A program made the translations under genes and the position numbers. The notes below the pieces were generated by a model, which saw nothing but the letters and a program-made list of their open reading frames with translations, was not told the origin of the DNA and searched no databases. Source: Burkholderiales bacterium (GTDB taxonomy: Bacteria; Pseudomonadota; Gammaproteobacteria; Burkholderiales; SG8-39). From it: a stretch of DNA of 64,000 nt. The stretch lies in contig JACZJT010000052.1 of the NCBI GenBank assembly GCA_014860445.1, forward strand, positions 124,001 to 188,000, in the 5' to 3' direction. This document shows positions 40,551 to 48,897 of the stretch, piece by piece; within the stretch, counting starts at the first letter, position 1; the number at the start of each line of letters is the position of its first letter.

Positions 40551-40591
40551 GGACTCAAACCGCCCGCGTTGACCAATTCCACCATCTGCGC
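40551..40591 (-). pseudogene. Truncated tRNA-Leu-like relic
   Basis: On the minus strand the 5' end GCGCAGATGGTGGAATTGG continues into an acceptor, D-arm and anticodon-5' half. It matches the intact tRNA-Leu 41 bases away at 21 of the first 26 positions. After a GGTTTGAGTCC segment the similarity stops, and there is no variable arm, T-arm or CCA. It is most likely the remains of a second leucine tRNA gene broken by deletion or by excision of an integrated element. Confidence 0.6.
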
Positions 40592-40676
40592 ACGAGTGCA
40601 ATTTTACGCGATTTCAACCTATACTGTCAGCCCAAGTTCGCCAAAGTTTTGCCAATTCCTCAAGAATTTCAAGCTA

Positions 40677-41486
40677 ATGACCGTAGGCCACTACGAGAAC
40701 TTCCCTGTCGCTTCGGTCCTGCTGCCGAAAGCGTTTCGCTATCCGATCTCGGTCATCTACCGTTTTGCGCGCACGGCGGACGATTTCGCGGATGAAGGCG
40801 ATCTGCCTGCCGCGGCGCGGCTCGCGCAGTTGGATGCTTATCGCCATGAACTCGGGCAACTGAAGGCAGGTGCCCTGTCGGCCCAGCCTCTTTTCGATGA
40901 ACTCCGGCAGATCGTGCAGCGTTACCACCTGCCGCTGCAGCTGTTTCACGACCTAATCGACGCATTTGCGCAGGACGTAGTCAAAAACCGCTACGCCGAC
41001 TATGCCGAACTGATGGATTACTGCCGCCGCTCGGCCAATCCTGTCGGCCGCCTGCTGCTGCACGTGTTCGATGCCGCGACGGATGACAATCTGCAGCGGT
41101 CGGATGCGATCTGCACCAGTCTGCAGCTGATCAACTTCTGGCAGGACGTGGCGATAGACTGGCGCAAAGACCGAGTCTACCTGCCTCAGGACGAGATGCG
41201 GCGATTTGGCGTGACCGAGCGCGCGATCGCGAATGGCGAGGTTTCCGGACAATGGCGGGCGCTGATGCGATATCAGATCGAGCGCGCCCGTGCGCTGATG
41301 ATTTCCGGCGCGCCCCTGGGGCGCGCGCTGCCCGGCCGCGTCGGCCTGGAGATCCGCACCATCGTACAGGGCGGTCTGCGCATACTGGAAAAAATAGACA
41401 AGGTGGAGGGCGACGTCTACCATCACCGTCCAGTGTTGCGCGCATATGACTGGCCCTTGATGATGGCGAGGGCGATTGCATCCTAG
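40677..41486 (+). CDS. hpnC: Squalene synthesis protein HpnC (hydroxysqualene synthase)
   Basis: A 269-residue trans-isoprenyl diphosphate synthase family protein. In the HpnCDE route it turns presqualene diphosphate into hydroxysqualene. The first Asp-rich motif is RTADDFADE and the second QLINFWQDVAIDWRKDRVYLP. ATG 40677 gives MTVGHYENFPVASVLLPKAFR, matching the family onset. An in-frame extension upstream runs through the tRNA relic and is rejected. It is the first of a hpnC-hpnD-hpnE series. Confidence 0.92.
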   Translation: MTVGHYENFPVASVLLPKAFRYPISVIYRFARTADDFADEGDLPAAARLAQLDAYRHELGQLKAGALSAQPLFDELRQIVQRYHLPLQLFHDLIDAFAQDVVKNRYADYAELMDYCRRSANPVGRLLLHVFDAATDDNLQRSDAICTSLQLINFWQDVAIDWRKDRVYLPQDEMRRFGVTERAIANGEVSGQWRALMRYQIERARALMISGAPLGRALPGRVGLEIRTIVQGGLRILEKIDKVEGDVYHHRPVLRAYDWPLMMARAIAS

Positions 41487-41540
41487 TGGCGGCGCGTAAC
41501 GGGATTTGAAGCGCGACGAATTGAGATTCTTGATACCGAA

Positions 41541-42380
41541 ATGGCCGTGAATCCAGACGAATACTGTCAACAGATGGCGGCGCAGAGCGGATCGAGTTTC
41601 TACTACTCCTTCCTGTTTCTTCCGCCGGAGCGCCGCCGCGCGATCACTGCGCTTTACGCCTTTTGCCGCGAGGTCGACGACATCGTCGATGAATGCACCG
41701 ACGGCAGTGTGGCGCGCACCAAGCTCGACTGGTGGAGGCAGGAGCTCGCGCGCCTTTACGCCGGCGAGCCGCAGCATCCCGTGGCGCGCGCGCTGCAACC
41801 GGCTATTCATCCTTTTGGCATCAAGCACGAATACCTGGTCGAGATCATCGACGGCATGGAAATGGACTTGAGCCAGAACCGCTACCCGGACTTTGCCGCA
41901 CTGGAACTGTATTGCCACCGCGTTGCCGGCGTGGTGGGCCTGCTTGCGGCAAGCATCTTCGGCTACAGCGACGAGCGCACGCTGGCGTACGCCCACACCC
42001 TGGGTCTGGCATTTCAATTGACGAATATCATCCGCGACGTCGGCGAGGACAGCCGCAAGGATCGCATCTATCTTCCCCTCTCCGAACTCCAGCAGTTCCA
42101 GGTGAGCGCGGCCGACATCCTGCACGGTCGCCAGACGGAGAACTTCGTCCGGCTGATGGCGTTTCAGATTGAGCGCGCTGAGCGCTACTACGCCGCTGCA
42201 TTCGAGCAATTGCCGCAAGCGGACCGCAAGGCGCAGCGTCCCGGGTTGATCATGGCGGCGATCTACCGCACGCTGCTCGGGGAAATAGCAGACGATGGCT
42301 GCAGGGTGCTCAAACAACGCACAGCGCTGACACCCGTGCGCAAACTGTGGATCGCATGGAAGACCTGGATCACGGCGTGA
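41541..42380 (+). CDS. hpnD: Presqualene diphosphate synthase HpnD
   Basis: A 279-residue enzyme joining two farnesyl diphosphates to presqualene diphosphate. Motifs YAFCREVDDIVDEC and LTNIIRDVGEDSRKDRIYLP are the paired Mg2+-binding Asp sites. SGSSFYYSFLFLPPERR at the N-terminus is typical of the HpnD branch. It is 54 bases downstream of hpnC and overlaps hpnE. Confidence 0.94.
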   Translation: MAVNPDEYCQQMAAQSGSSFYYSFLFLPPERRRAITALYAFCREVDDIVDECTDGSVARTKLDWWRQELARLYAGEPQHPVARALQPAIHPFGIKHEYLVEIIDGMEMDLSQNRYPDFAALELYCHRVAGVVGLLAASIFGYSDERTLAYAHTLGLAFQLTNIIRDVGEDSRKDRIYLPLSELQQFQVSAADILHGRQTENFVRLMAFQIERAERYYAAAFEQLPQADRKAQRPGLIMAAIYRTLLGEIADDGCRVLKQRTALTPVRKLWIAWKTWITA

Positions 42381-43654
42381 ACGTCGCCATCATCGGCGCC
42401 GGCTGGGCGGGCATGGCCGCGGCGGTGACGCTGGCACAGGCAAACATTCGTGTCAGCGTGTTTGAAGCAGCCCGGCACCTGGGCGGACGCGCGCGCGCGG
42501 TAGAGATCGAAGGCGTGACGCTCGACAACGGACAGCATGTCCTGATCGGCGCATACCGGGAGACCCTGCGCCTGATGCAGACAGTCGGCGCCGATCCGGG
42601 TCTGCTGCTCGACCGCCTGCCCCTCACCATCGAATATCCGGGCAAGTTCAGCCTGTGCGTGCCGCGTCGCCCCGCACCTCTGCATCTTGCCGAAGCCCTG
42701 CTGACGGCGACAGGCATATCCTGGGGCGAGCGCCTGGCCGCCGTGCGTTTCATCAAGGCCATGCGCGGCAAGGCTTATCGAATTCCGCAGGACATGCCGG
42801 TCGCCGCACTGCTCAAGCAACACAGGCAAACAGGGGCGCTGGCCCGCTATTTGTGGGAACCCCTGTGCGTGTCCGCCCTCAATACGCCGGCCACATCGGC
42901 CTCGGCGCAGACCTTTCTGAACGTCGTGCGCGACGGACTGGACGGTGCGCGCGAGGCGAGTGATCTTCTGCTACCGCGCGCCGACCTCGGCAAGCTGTTC
43001 CCCGAGCCGGCCGCCGCATTCGTGCGTGCGAATGCCGGCACGGTGAACATCGGGGCACCGGTACGGTCTCTTGAAAAAACCGCAGAAGGATTCGCACTGA
43101 ATGCGGACCCGGAGCGCTACAGCCACGTCATCCTTGCGGTGGGACCGCACCAGATCGACACCCTGATCGATCGCTTCGACACACTCGCGCCATTGCGACA
43201 GTGCGTGGCCGCGCTGGCCTACGAGCCGATTTACACCTGCTATCTGCAATACCCGTCGCATGTCTCGATGCCGCAGTCGATGACGGGTTTCGAGGGCGGC
43301 AGCATCCAGTGGATATTCGACCGCGGCCGGCTGAACGGAGTGGCGGGACTGCTCGCAGCCGTGATCAGCGCGAGAGGCACGCATCAGGACAGCAACCAGG
43401 ACGAACTTGCCAACGCCATCCACCGCGAATTGTCCGCATTCCTGCCACGCTTGCCCTCGCCCCTGTGGTCGCGCGTGATCGCGGAAAAGCGCGCCACCTT
43501 TTCCTGCCGACCCGGTCTTGCACGGCCGGCGAACCGGACTGCGGTCGCACATCTCTACCTGGCGGGCGACTATACCGCAAGTGACTATCCCGCCACGCTG
43601 GAGTCAGCCGTGCGCAGCGGCGTCCACGCGGCCAGCCTGGTCATGCAAGGCTAG
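42377..43654 (+). CDS. hpnE: Hydroxysqualene dehydroxylase HpnE
   Basis: A 425-residue FAD-dependent amine-oxidase-fold enzyme that reduces hydroxysqualene to squalene. The Rossmann motif VAIIGAGWAGMAAAVTLA lies at the very start, GGRARAVEIEGVTLDNGQHVLIGAY follows, and the C-terminal FAD motif is YLAGDYTASDYPATLESAVRSG. The GTG start overlaps the hpnD stop (GTGA). ATG 42356 is an alternative. It completes squalene synthesis from farnesyl diphosphate, but no squalene-hopene cyclase is in the window. It is convergent with radA, with a 4-base overlap. Confidence 0.93.
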   Translation: MNVAIIGAGWAGMAAAVTLAQANIRVSVFEAARHLGGRARAVEIEGVTLDNGQHVLIGAYRETLRLMQTVGADPGLLLDRLPLTIEYPGKFSLCVPRRPAPLHLAEALLTATGISWGERLAAVRFIKAMRGKAYRIPQDMPVAALLKQHRQTGALARYLWEPLCVSALNTPATSASAQTFLNVVRDGLDGAREASDLLLPRADLGKLFPEPAAAFVRANAGTVNIGAPVRSLEKTAEGFALNADPERYSHVILAVGPHQIDTLIDRFDTLAPLRQCVAALAYEPIYTCYLQYPSHVSMPQSMTGFEGGSIQWIFDRGRLNGVAGLLAAVISARGTHQDSNQDELANAIHRELSAFLPRLPSPLWSRVIAEKRATFSCRPGLARPANRTAVAHLYLAGDYTASDYPATLESAVRSGVHAASLVMQG

Positions 43655-45003
43655 CGCAGACGCGCTACCGCATCCTCTACCCGGTCGCAGGCGACGATAT
43701 CCAGGCCGTTTATCGAATGCCTGGGCATATTGGCTTTGGGGATGATCGCGTGGGTGAAGCCCAGTTTGGCGGCTTCGCGCAAGCGGTCCTGTCCTCGCGG
43801 CGCCGGTCGGATTTCCCCCGCCAGGCCCACCTCGCCGAACACCACGAGTTTTTCCGCCAATGGCACTGCGCGCAGCGAGGATACGATTGCGAGCAACACG
43901 GCCAGGTCGGCGGCCGGTTCGCTGATTTTTACTCCGCCGACCGCATTGACGAACACATCCTGGTCGAAACAAGCAATGCCGGCGTGCCGGTGCAACACAG
44001 CCAGCAGCATGGCCAGTCGGTTCTGCTCGAGGCCGACCGAGAGACGCCGCGGATTGGGGGAGTGCGCCGCGTCTACCAACGCCTGAATCTCTACCAGCAA
44101 GGGGCGCGTACCTTCCTGCGTGGCCAGTACGCAGGAACCCGGCACCTGACCGTCATGCTGTGACAGGAACAGCGCCGAAGGATTCGACACGCCTTTCAGG
44201 CCCTTTTCGGTCATCGCGAACACGCCCAGTTCGTTCACCGCGCCGAAGCGGTTCTTGAACGCGCGGATCAGGCGAAAGCTCTGGTGCGTATCCCCCTCGA
44301 AGTAGAGCACGGTATCGACGATGTGTTCGAGCACCCGCGGTCCGGCGAGCGCGCCTTCCTTGGTCACGTGTCCGATAAAGACGATGGTGGTGCCGGTCTG
44401 CTTGGCGAGGCGTGCCAGCTGCGCGGCGCATTCCCGGACCTGCGCCACCGAACCCGGCGCCGAAGACAGCGCATCGGAATAGAGCGTCTGGATGGAATCG
44501 ATGACCACGATTTCCGGCTTCGCCTCGCCGAGCACGGTCTGGATTCTTTCGAGATTGATCTCGGCGAGCAATTGCAGGCCTTCGGAGTCCAGGCCCAGGC
44601 GGGTGGAACGCAGCGCGACCTGCTCGGCCGACTCTTCCCCGCTTACGTAGACCGCCAGGTGTGCCGCGCTCATCGCCGCCAGCGCCTGCAACAGCAAGGT
44701 CGACTTGCCGATGCCGGGGTCGCCGCCGATCAACACCACCTGCCCCGCAACCAGTCCGCCGCCCAGCACGCGGTCGAATTCGGCCACCCCCGTGCTCATG
44801 CGCGGCGCTTCGCGCGCACTCACCTCGGCCAATTTCTGCAGCCTGGATGCGGCCGCGACGCTCTTGTAGCGGTGCGTCGATGCCGCCTCGGCTGCGGATT
44901 CGATGAGCGTGTTCCAGGCCGCGCAACTCGGGCACTGTCCCTGCCATTTCGGCGCGCTGCCCCCGCACTCGGTGCAGGTGTACACGGATTTCGTCTTTGC
45001 CAA
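43651..45003 (-). CDS. radA: DNA repair protein RadA
   Basis: A 450-residue RecA-like branch-migration ATPase for recombinational repair. N-terminal C4 zinc finger CTECGGSAPKWQGQCPSC, Walker A GGDPGIGKSTLLLQ, RadA-specific KNRFG motif in RAFKNRFGAVNELG, and a C-terminal Lon-protease-like domain (GGVKISEPAADLAVLLAI...). The start is taken as TTG 45003 (LAKTKSVYTCTEC), two bases after the alr stop. An upstream in-frame start would overlap alr. Confidence 0.94.
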   Translation of the reverse strand: MAKTKSVYTCTECGGSAPKWQGQCPSCAAWNTLIESAAEAASTHRYKSVAAASRLQKLAEVSAREAPRMSTGVAEFDRVLGGGLVAGQVVLIGGDPGIGKSTLLLQALAAMSAAHLAVYVSGEESAEQVALRSTRLGLDSEGLQLLAEINLERIQTVLGEAKPEIVVIDSIQTLYSDALSSAPGSVAQVRECAAQLARLAKQTGTTIVFIGHVTKEGALAGPRVLEHIVDTVLYFEGDTHQSFRLIRAFKNRFGAVNELGVFAMTEKGLKGVSNPSALFLSQHDGQVPGSCVLATQEGTRPLLVEIQALVDAAHSPNPRRLSVGLEQNRLAMLLAVLHRHAGIACFDQDVFVNAVGGVKISEPAADLAVLLAIVSSLRAVPLAEKLVVFGEVGLAGEIRPAPRGQDRLREAAKLGFTHAIIPKANMPRHSINGLDIVACDRVEDAVARLR

Positions 45004-45005
45004 GA

Positions 45006-46088
45006 TTATTCGGCTTCCAGTTGTGGCACTCGCGCAGCGAGGGCGCATAGCAATTCGTAACTAATCGTGCCGGCGCTGGCGGCGACTTCATCCGCCGGCA
45101 AGCCCTCGCCCCACAGGATGACCGGACTGCCGACCCGCGCTTGCGGGATGTCACTCAGGTCCACGCATAGCATATCCATGGATACGCGTCCGACCGTATG
45201 CGTGCGCACGCCCGCGGCGACGACCGGCGTATTGTCGTCGATCGTGCCGGGGGCATGGCGTGGATAGCCATCGGCGTAACCACAGGCAACTACGCCGATG
45301 CGCATGGATCGCGGCGCCACGAACGTCCCGCCATAGCCAACGCGGTCGCCGCTGTCGATGTTCTGCAGTGCGATGATCTCGCTCGCCACGGTCATCACGG
45401 GTTTCAATTCCTGCGCTTCGGCACTCAGATCGGCGAATGGCGAACATCCGTAGAGCATGATGCCCGGCCGCACCCAATCCGCATGGGTCTCGGGATAGCG
45501 CAGCACTGCGGCGGAGTTGGCCAGGCTGCGTTCACCGCCAAGTCCGGCGGTCCATTCAGTGAAACGCGCAAGCTGAGCGGTGACGCCGATGACGCCGTCC
45601 GCATCGGCGAAGTGGGACATCAGCGATATCGCCGCAACCCGGCCGCTCGCCTGCAAGCGATCGTAAGCTGCGCGAAGCTGCGCGCCCGTCAATCCCAGCC
45701 GATTCATGCCCGTGTTGAGTTTGAGAAACACCGCGACCGGCGCCGACATGCGTACACGCTCCAGCATCGATATCTGTTCCAGCGCATGCAGCACCGGTGT
45801 CAGCCGGTATCGATCGACAAGTTCCAGGTCCGCCGCCTGGAAGACCCCCTCCAGCAACATGATCGGCTTGATCACCCCGGCCTCGCGCAGGCGTACCGCC
45901 TCGTTGAGATCGAGCAGCGCATAGCCATCGGCATCGGACAGTGCCTGGGCGACGCGCAGCAATCCGTGTCCGTAGGCATTGGCCTTTACCACGGCCCAGA
46001 TCCTGGACTTAGGCGCCCTGCGGCGCACGATCCCGAGGTTGTGCCGCAGGGCGGATAGCCTGAAACGGGCGTGTATCGGGCGCGGCAT
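45006..46088 (-). CDS. alr: Alanine racemase
   Basis: A 360-residue PLP enzyme interconverting L- and D-alanine for peptidoglycan. PLP lysine in AVVKANAYGHGLLRVA, catalytic Tyr in DRVGYGGTFVAPR, and conserved RVSMDMLCVDLSD and LWGEGLPADEVAA at the C-terminus. Length is normal. Cotranscribed with radA (gap of two bases). Confidence 0.96.
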   Translation of the reverse strand: MPRPIHARFRLSALRHNLGIVRRRAPKSRIWAVVKANAYGHGLLRVAQALSDADGYALLDLNEAVRLREAGVIKPIMLLEGVFQAADLELVDRYRLTPVLHALEQISMLERVRMSAPVAVFLKLNTGMNRLGLTGAQLRAAYDRLQASGRVAAISLMSHFADADGVIGVTAQLARFTEWTAGLGGERSLANSAAVLRYPETHADWVRPGIMLYGCSPFADLSAEAQELKPVMTVASEIIALQNIDSGDRVGYGGTFVAPRSMRIGVVACGYADGYPRHAPGTIDDNTPVVAAGVRTHTVGRVSMDMLCVDLSDIPQARVGSPVILWGEGLPADEVAASAGTISYELLCALAARVPQLEAE

Positions 46089-46125
46089 TTAATTTGCCGA
46101 ACAGCCGAAAGAACGCGTCACCCGC

Positions 46126-47031
46126 TCAGCCCTTGACGGAGTTCTTGAGCTTGCTCTTGGAAAATTCGACAAAGCCGGAGACCAGGCGCGAGCGGAATTT
46201 TTCCTTCGGATAGACCAGCGAAAGCGTGCGCGTGAGCCTGGGCGAAAGCGGCAAAGCCACCAGCACCCCCAGCTGCTTTTCCTTGGCCACGATCACCTTG
46301 GACATGACCGCGAACCCCAGGCCGGTTTCCACCACGCCCTTGATCGCGTCCGGGCTGCCCAGTTCCATGACCGGGCTTATCTGCTCCGCCGAAAACCCGG
46401 CCTGCTCGAAGTAAGCGTCAGTCACGGCGCGCGTACCGGAACCGGGTTCGCGGCTGATATAGGCGTGCTGCACCAGTTGCTTGGGCGTCACGGACTTGAG
46501 TTTGGCCAACGGATGCTTCGGGGAACACACCACCTGCAGTTCGTCCTCGCAGCAATCCTCGGTGGAAAGACTGGAAAGATGCGAAGGCGCTTCGATCAAC
46601 CCTATGTCAAGGCTGTGCGCTGCCACGCCGTGCTCGATGGTCTCGGAGTTTGCCACCGTAAGCCGCGCTTTTACCCCGGGATAGGCGCTCTTGAACTCCC
46701 CCAGCACACGCGGCAGCATGAATTCGGCTATGGTCATGCTCGCCCCTATCAGCAGCAGCCCCTGGATCTCGCCCGTCAGTTCGCTCACGCGCGTATCGAG
46801 TTCGGCCGAGAGCGAAAGGATGCGCTCTGCATATTCCAGCACCACTTCACCCGCGGCGGTAAGCGAGATTTTGCCGTGTCCCCGGTCAAACAATCGCGTG
46901 TTGAAATGCTCCTCGAGCTGCTTGATCTGGAACGTCACGGCCGGCTGCGTCATGAACAACGTCTCGGCCGCCTTTGTGAAGCTGCTCTGTTTGGCCACCG
47001 CATGAAATACCTGCAATCGTCTGTCTGCCAT
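46126..47031 (-). CDS. LysR-family transcriptional regulator
   Basis: A 301-residue regulator. The N-terminal winged helix-turn-helix RRLQVFHAVAKQSSFTKAAETLFMTQPAVTFQIKQLEEHF is followed by a PBP2-type effector domain (GLLLIGASMTIAEFMLPRVL...). The sequence style resembles the CbbR/YeiE branch, but the effector cannot be told. ATG 47031 (MADRRLQVF) is preferred over 47046. It is divergent from lplT with a 162-base gap that likely holds its operator, although lplT need not be a target. Confidence 0.9.
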   Translation of the reverse strand: MADRRLQVFHAVAKQSSFTKAAETLFMTQPAVTFQIKQLEEHFNTRLFDRGHGKISLTAAGEVVLEYAERILSLSAELDTRVSELTGEIQGLLLIGASMTIAEFMLPRVLGEFKSAYPGVKARLTVANSETIEHGVAAHSLDIGLIEAPSHLSSLSTEDCCEDELQVVCSPKHPLAKLKSVTPKQLVQHAYISREPGSGTRAVTDAYFEQAGFSAEQISPVMELGSPDAIKGVVETGLGFAVMSKVIVAKEKQLGVLVALPLSPRLTRTLSLVYPKEKFRSRLVSGFVEFSKSKLKNSVKG

Positions 47032-47193
47032 ATCCCGCCTGCCCAATCAAATGTTTGCTGTATTATCCTTGCTTATTCAACCATAAATTGCGTCTAAAGC
47101 ATAGTTGATGACCATTTATCCGCTTACTCGCCGGGCCGTGGTATAAAGCGGCCTGCCCACGATTACAACAACAGATTCAACCATTTCCCATAG

Positions 47194-48489
47194 ATGAACC
47201 GCGGTTTCTACACCGTCATGGCGGCGCAGTTTTTTTCGTCGCTGGCGGACAACGCCCTGCTCATTGCAGCGATCGCCCTGCTGATCGACCTGCAGGGACC
47301 GGCGTGGATGACGCCGCTGCTGAAATTTTTCTTCACCGTCTCTTACGTGGTACTCGCTGCCTTCGTCGGCACCTTCGCCGACTCCATGCCCAAGGGCAAG
47401 GTGATGTTCGTCACCAATACCGTCAAGCTTGCCGGCTGCGCGCTGATGTTTTTTTACGATTACGTTGCGCCGCTCGGAATCAGCGCGCACTTCATCGTGC
47501 TCGCCTCCTATGCAGTGGTCGGCCTGGGTGCGGCGGCTTACTCACCCGCCAAGTACGGCATTCTGACCGAGATGCTGCCGCCGCGGAAGCTGGTGATCGC
47601 GAACGGCTGGATCGAAGGCCTGACGGTCGCCTCCATTATCATCGGCACCATGCTGGGCGGTGCGCTCATCACACCGCGCGTCTCCTCCGTATTGCTATCG
47701 ATCGATGTGCCGAGCATAGATACGGGCATCGATACCCCGCCGGAAGCGGCGATACTGGTGATCTCCCTGTTCTACTTCATCGCCGCGGCGTTCAATCTGC
47801 GCATTCCCGATACCGGTGCCCGCTACCACCATCAGCCGCGCAATCCGCTGGTCATGGTCAGGGATTTCGCCGAATGCTTCGTCACCTTGTGGCGCGACAA
47901 ACTGGGGCAGATTTCGCTCGCCGTCACCACGCTGTTCTGGGGCGCGGGCGCAACGCTGCAGTTCATCGTGCTGAAGTGGGCGGAACGCAGTCTCGAAATG
48001 CCGCTGAGCCGGGGGGCGATTCTGCAGGGCATCGTCGCAGTGGGGGTTGCGCTCGGAGCAGTGCTCGCCGGGCGCCTCGTGCCGCTCAAGAAGTCGTTGC
48101 AGGTGCTGCCGGTCGGCGTGGCCATGGGCTTCGCGGTCATGTCGCTGATCTTTGTCACCTGGATGCCGCTGGTCTATTTCCTGCTCATCCTGGTCGGCGC
48201 ACTGGCCGGCTTTTTCGTCGTTCCGATGAATGCGCTGCTACAGCACCGCGGCCATGTGCTGCTGTCTGCCGGTCATTCCATCGCCGTGCAGAACTTCAAT
48301 GAAAACCTGAATATCCTGCTGATGCTGGCGCTGTATGCGCTAATGATACGCGCGGACTTCGGCATCAATACCATCATCGTTCTGTTCGGCACCTTCGTAT
48401 CGCTGACCATGCTGATGGTGATCAGGCTGCACAAACACAACCAGAGCCGCGAAGATTCGCTGCACCTCATCGGGATAGAGAAGCGCTAG
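47194..48489 (+). CDS. lplT: Lysophospholipid transporter LplT
   Basis: A 431-residue major-facilitator protein with about 12 membrane helices that flips lysophospholipids inward for reacylation. N-terminus FYTVMAAQFFSSLADNALLIAAIALL and the conserved SPAKYGILTEMLPPRKLVIANGWIEGLTV are typical. The usual partner acyltransferase (aas) is not adjacent. The last base of its stop codon is the first base of the downstream inverted-repeat element, so that element was either inserted at, or contributed, the gene end. Confidence 0.92.
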   Translation: MNRGFYTVMAAQFFSSLADNALLIAAIALLIDLQGPAWMTPLLKFFFTVSYVVLAAFVGTFADSMPKGKVMFVTNTVKLAGCALMFFYDYVAPLGISAHFIVLASYAVVGLGAAAYSPAKYGILTEMLPPRKLVIANGWIEGLTVASIIIGTMLGGALITPRVSSVLLSIDVPSIDTGIDTPPEAAILVISLFYFIAAAFNLRIPDTGARYHHQPRNPLVMVRDFAECFVTLWRDKLGQISLAVTTLFWGAGATLQFIVLKWAERSLEMPLSRGAILQGIVAVGVALGAVLAGRLVPLKKSLQVLPVGVAMGFAVMSLIFVTWMPLVYFLLILVGALAGFFVVPMNALLQHRGHVLLSAGHSIAVQNFNENLNILLMLALYALMIRADFGINTIIVLFGTFVSLTMLMVIRLHKHNQSREDSLHLIGIEKR

Positions 48490-48820
48490 GGGCTGTTGAC
48501 ATTCACCGCATGAGACGCGTTGCCTCCAAACGCGGATGACTGCAAGGCGCGCGACGAAGCCAAGGGTGGTTCCCTTGGCGAGGAGCGCAACACCGCAGGC
48601 GCCGCATTTGGAGGCAACCCGAAGGGACGGGGGATACAGCGCAACGGCTGCCGCCGTTGCGCTCCATCCGGGGCACACGCGCAGGCGCAAGCGCCTGCGC
48701 CGTGGGCGCAGCACGGCGTTGCTCGTCGCTTGTTTGGAATGACCAAACGGCGCTCCTCGCGCCCTGTGCTGCATCCCAAATTACCCCCGTCGCGCTCATG
48801 TGCTGAATGTCAACAGCCCC
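48489..48820. mobile_element. 332-bp MITE-like element with 17-bp perfect terminal inverted repeats
   Basis: The left end GGGGCTGTTGACATTCA (48489-48505) is the exact reverse complement of the right end (48804-48820). Similarity continues imperfectly for about 30 bases. Inside are several hairpins: TTGCCTCCAAA (48520-48530) with TTTGGAGGCAA (48607-48617), GCCAAGGG/CCCTTGGC (48559-48579), GCGCAACGGC/GCCGTTGCGC (48639-48662), and GCGCAGGCGC/GCGCCTGCGC (48679-48700). No coding frame resembles a transposase, and no clear target duplication is seen. It is most likely a non-autonomous miniature element or large dispersed repeat. A structured RNA is an alternative. Confidence 0.7.
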
Positions 48821-48897
48821 TTGACCAGCCCCGCTCCGGCTCGCGACCGGAGCAAAGGGTTTCACGGGCTTTGCATCTCGCGCGGCAAGCGCCGCGC

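Noticed and set aside
40569-40676. Extended N-terminus of HpnC starting at 40569
   Set aside because: The extension is translated tRNA relic and intergenic sequence. Family similarity starts at ATG 40677.
48489-48820. CRISPR array interpretation of the repeated hairpins between lplT and ccmI
   Set aside because: The repeats are inverted and of different sequence, not direct repeats with regular spacers. No cas genes are present in the window.
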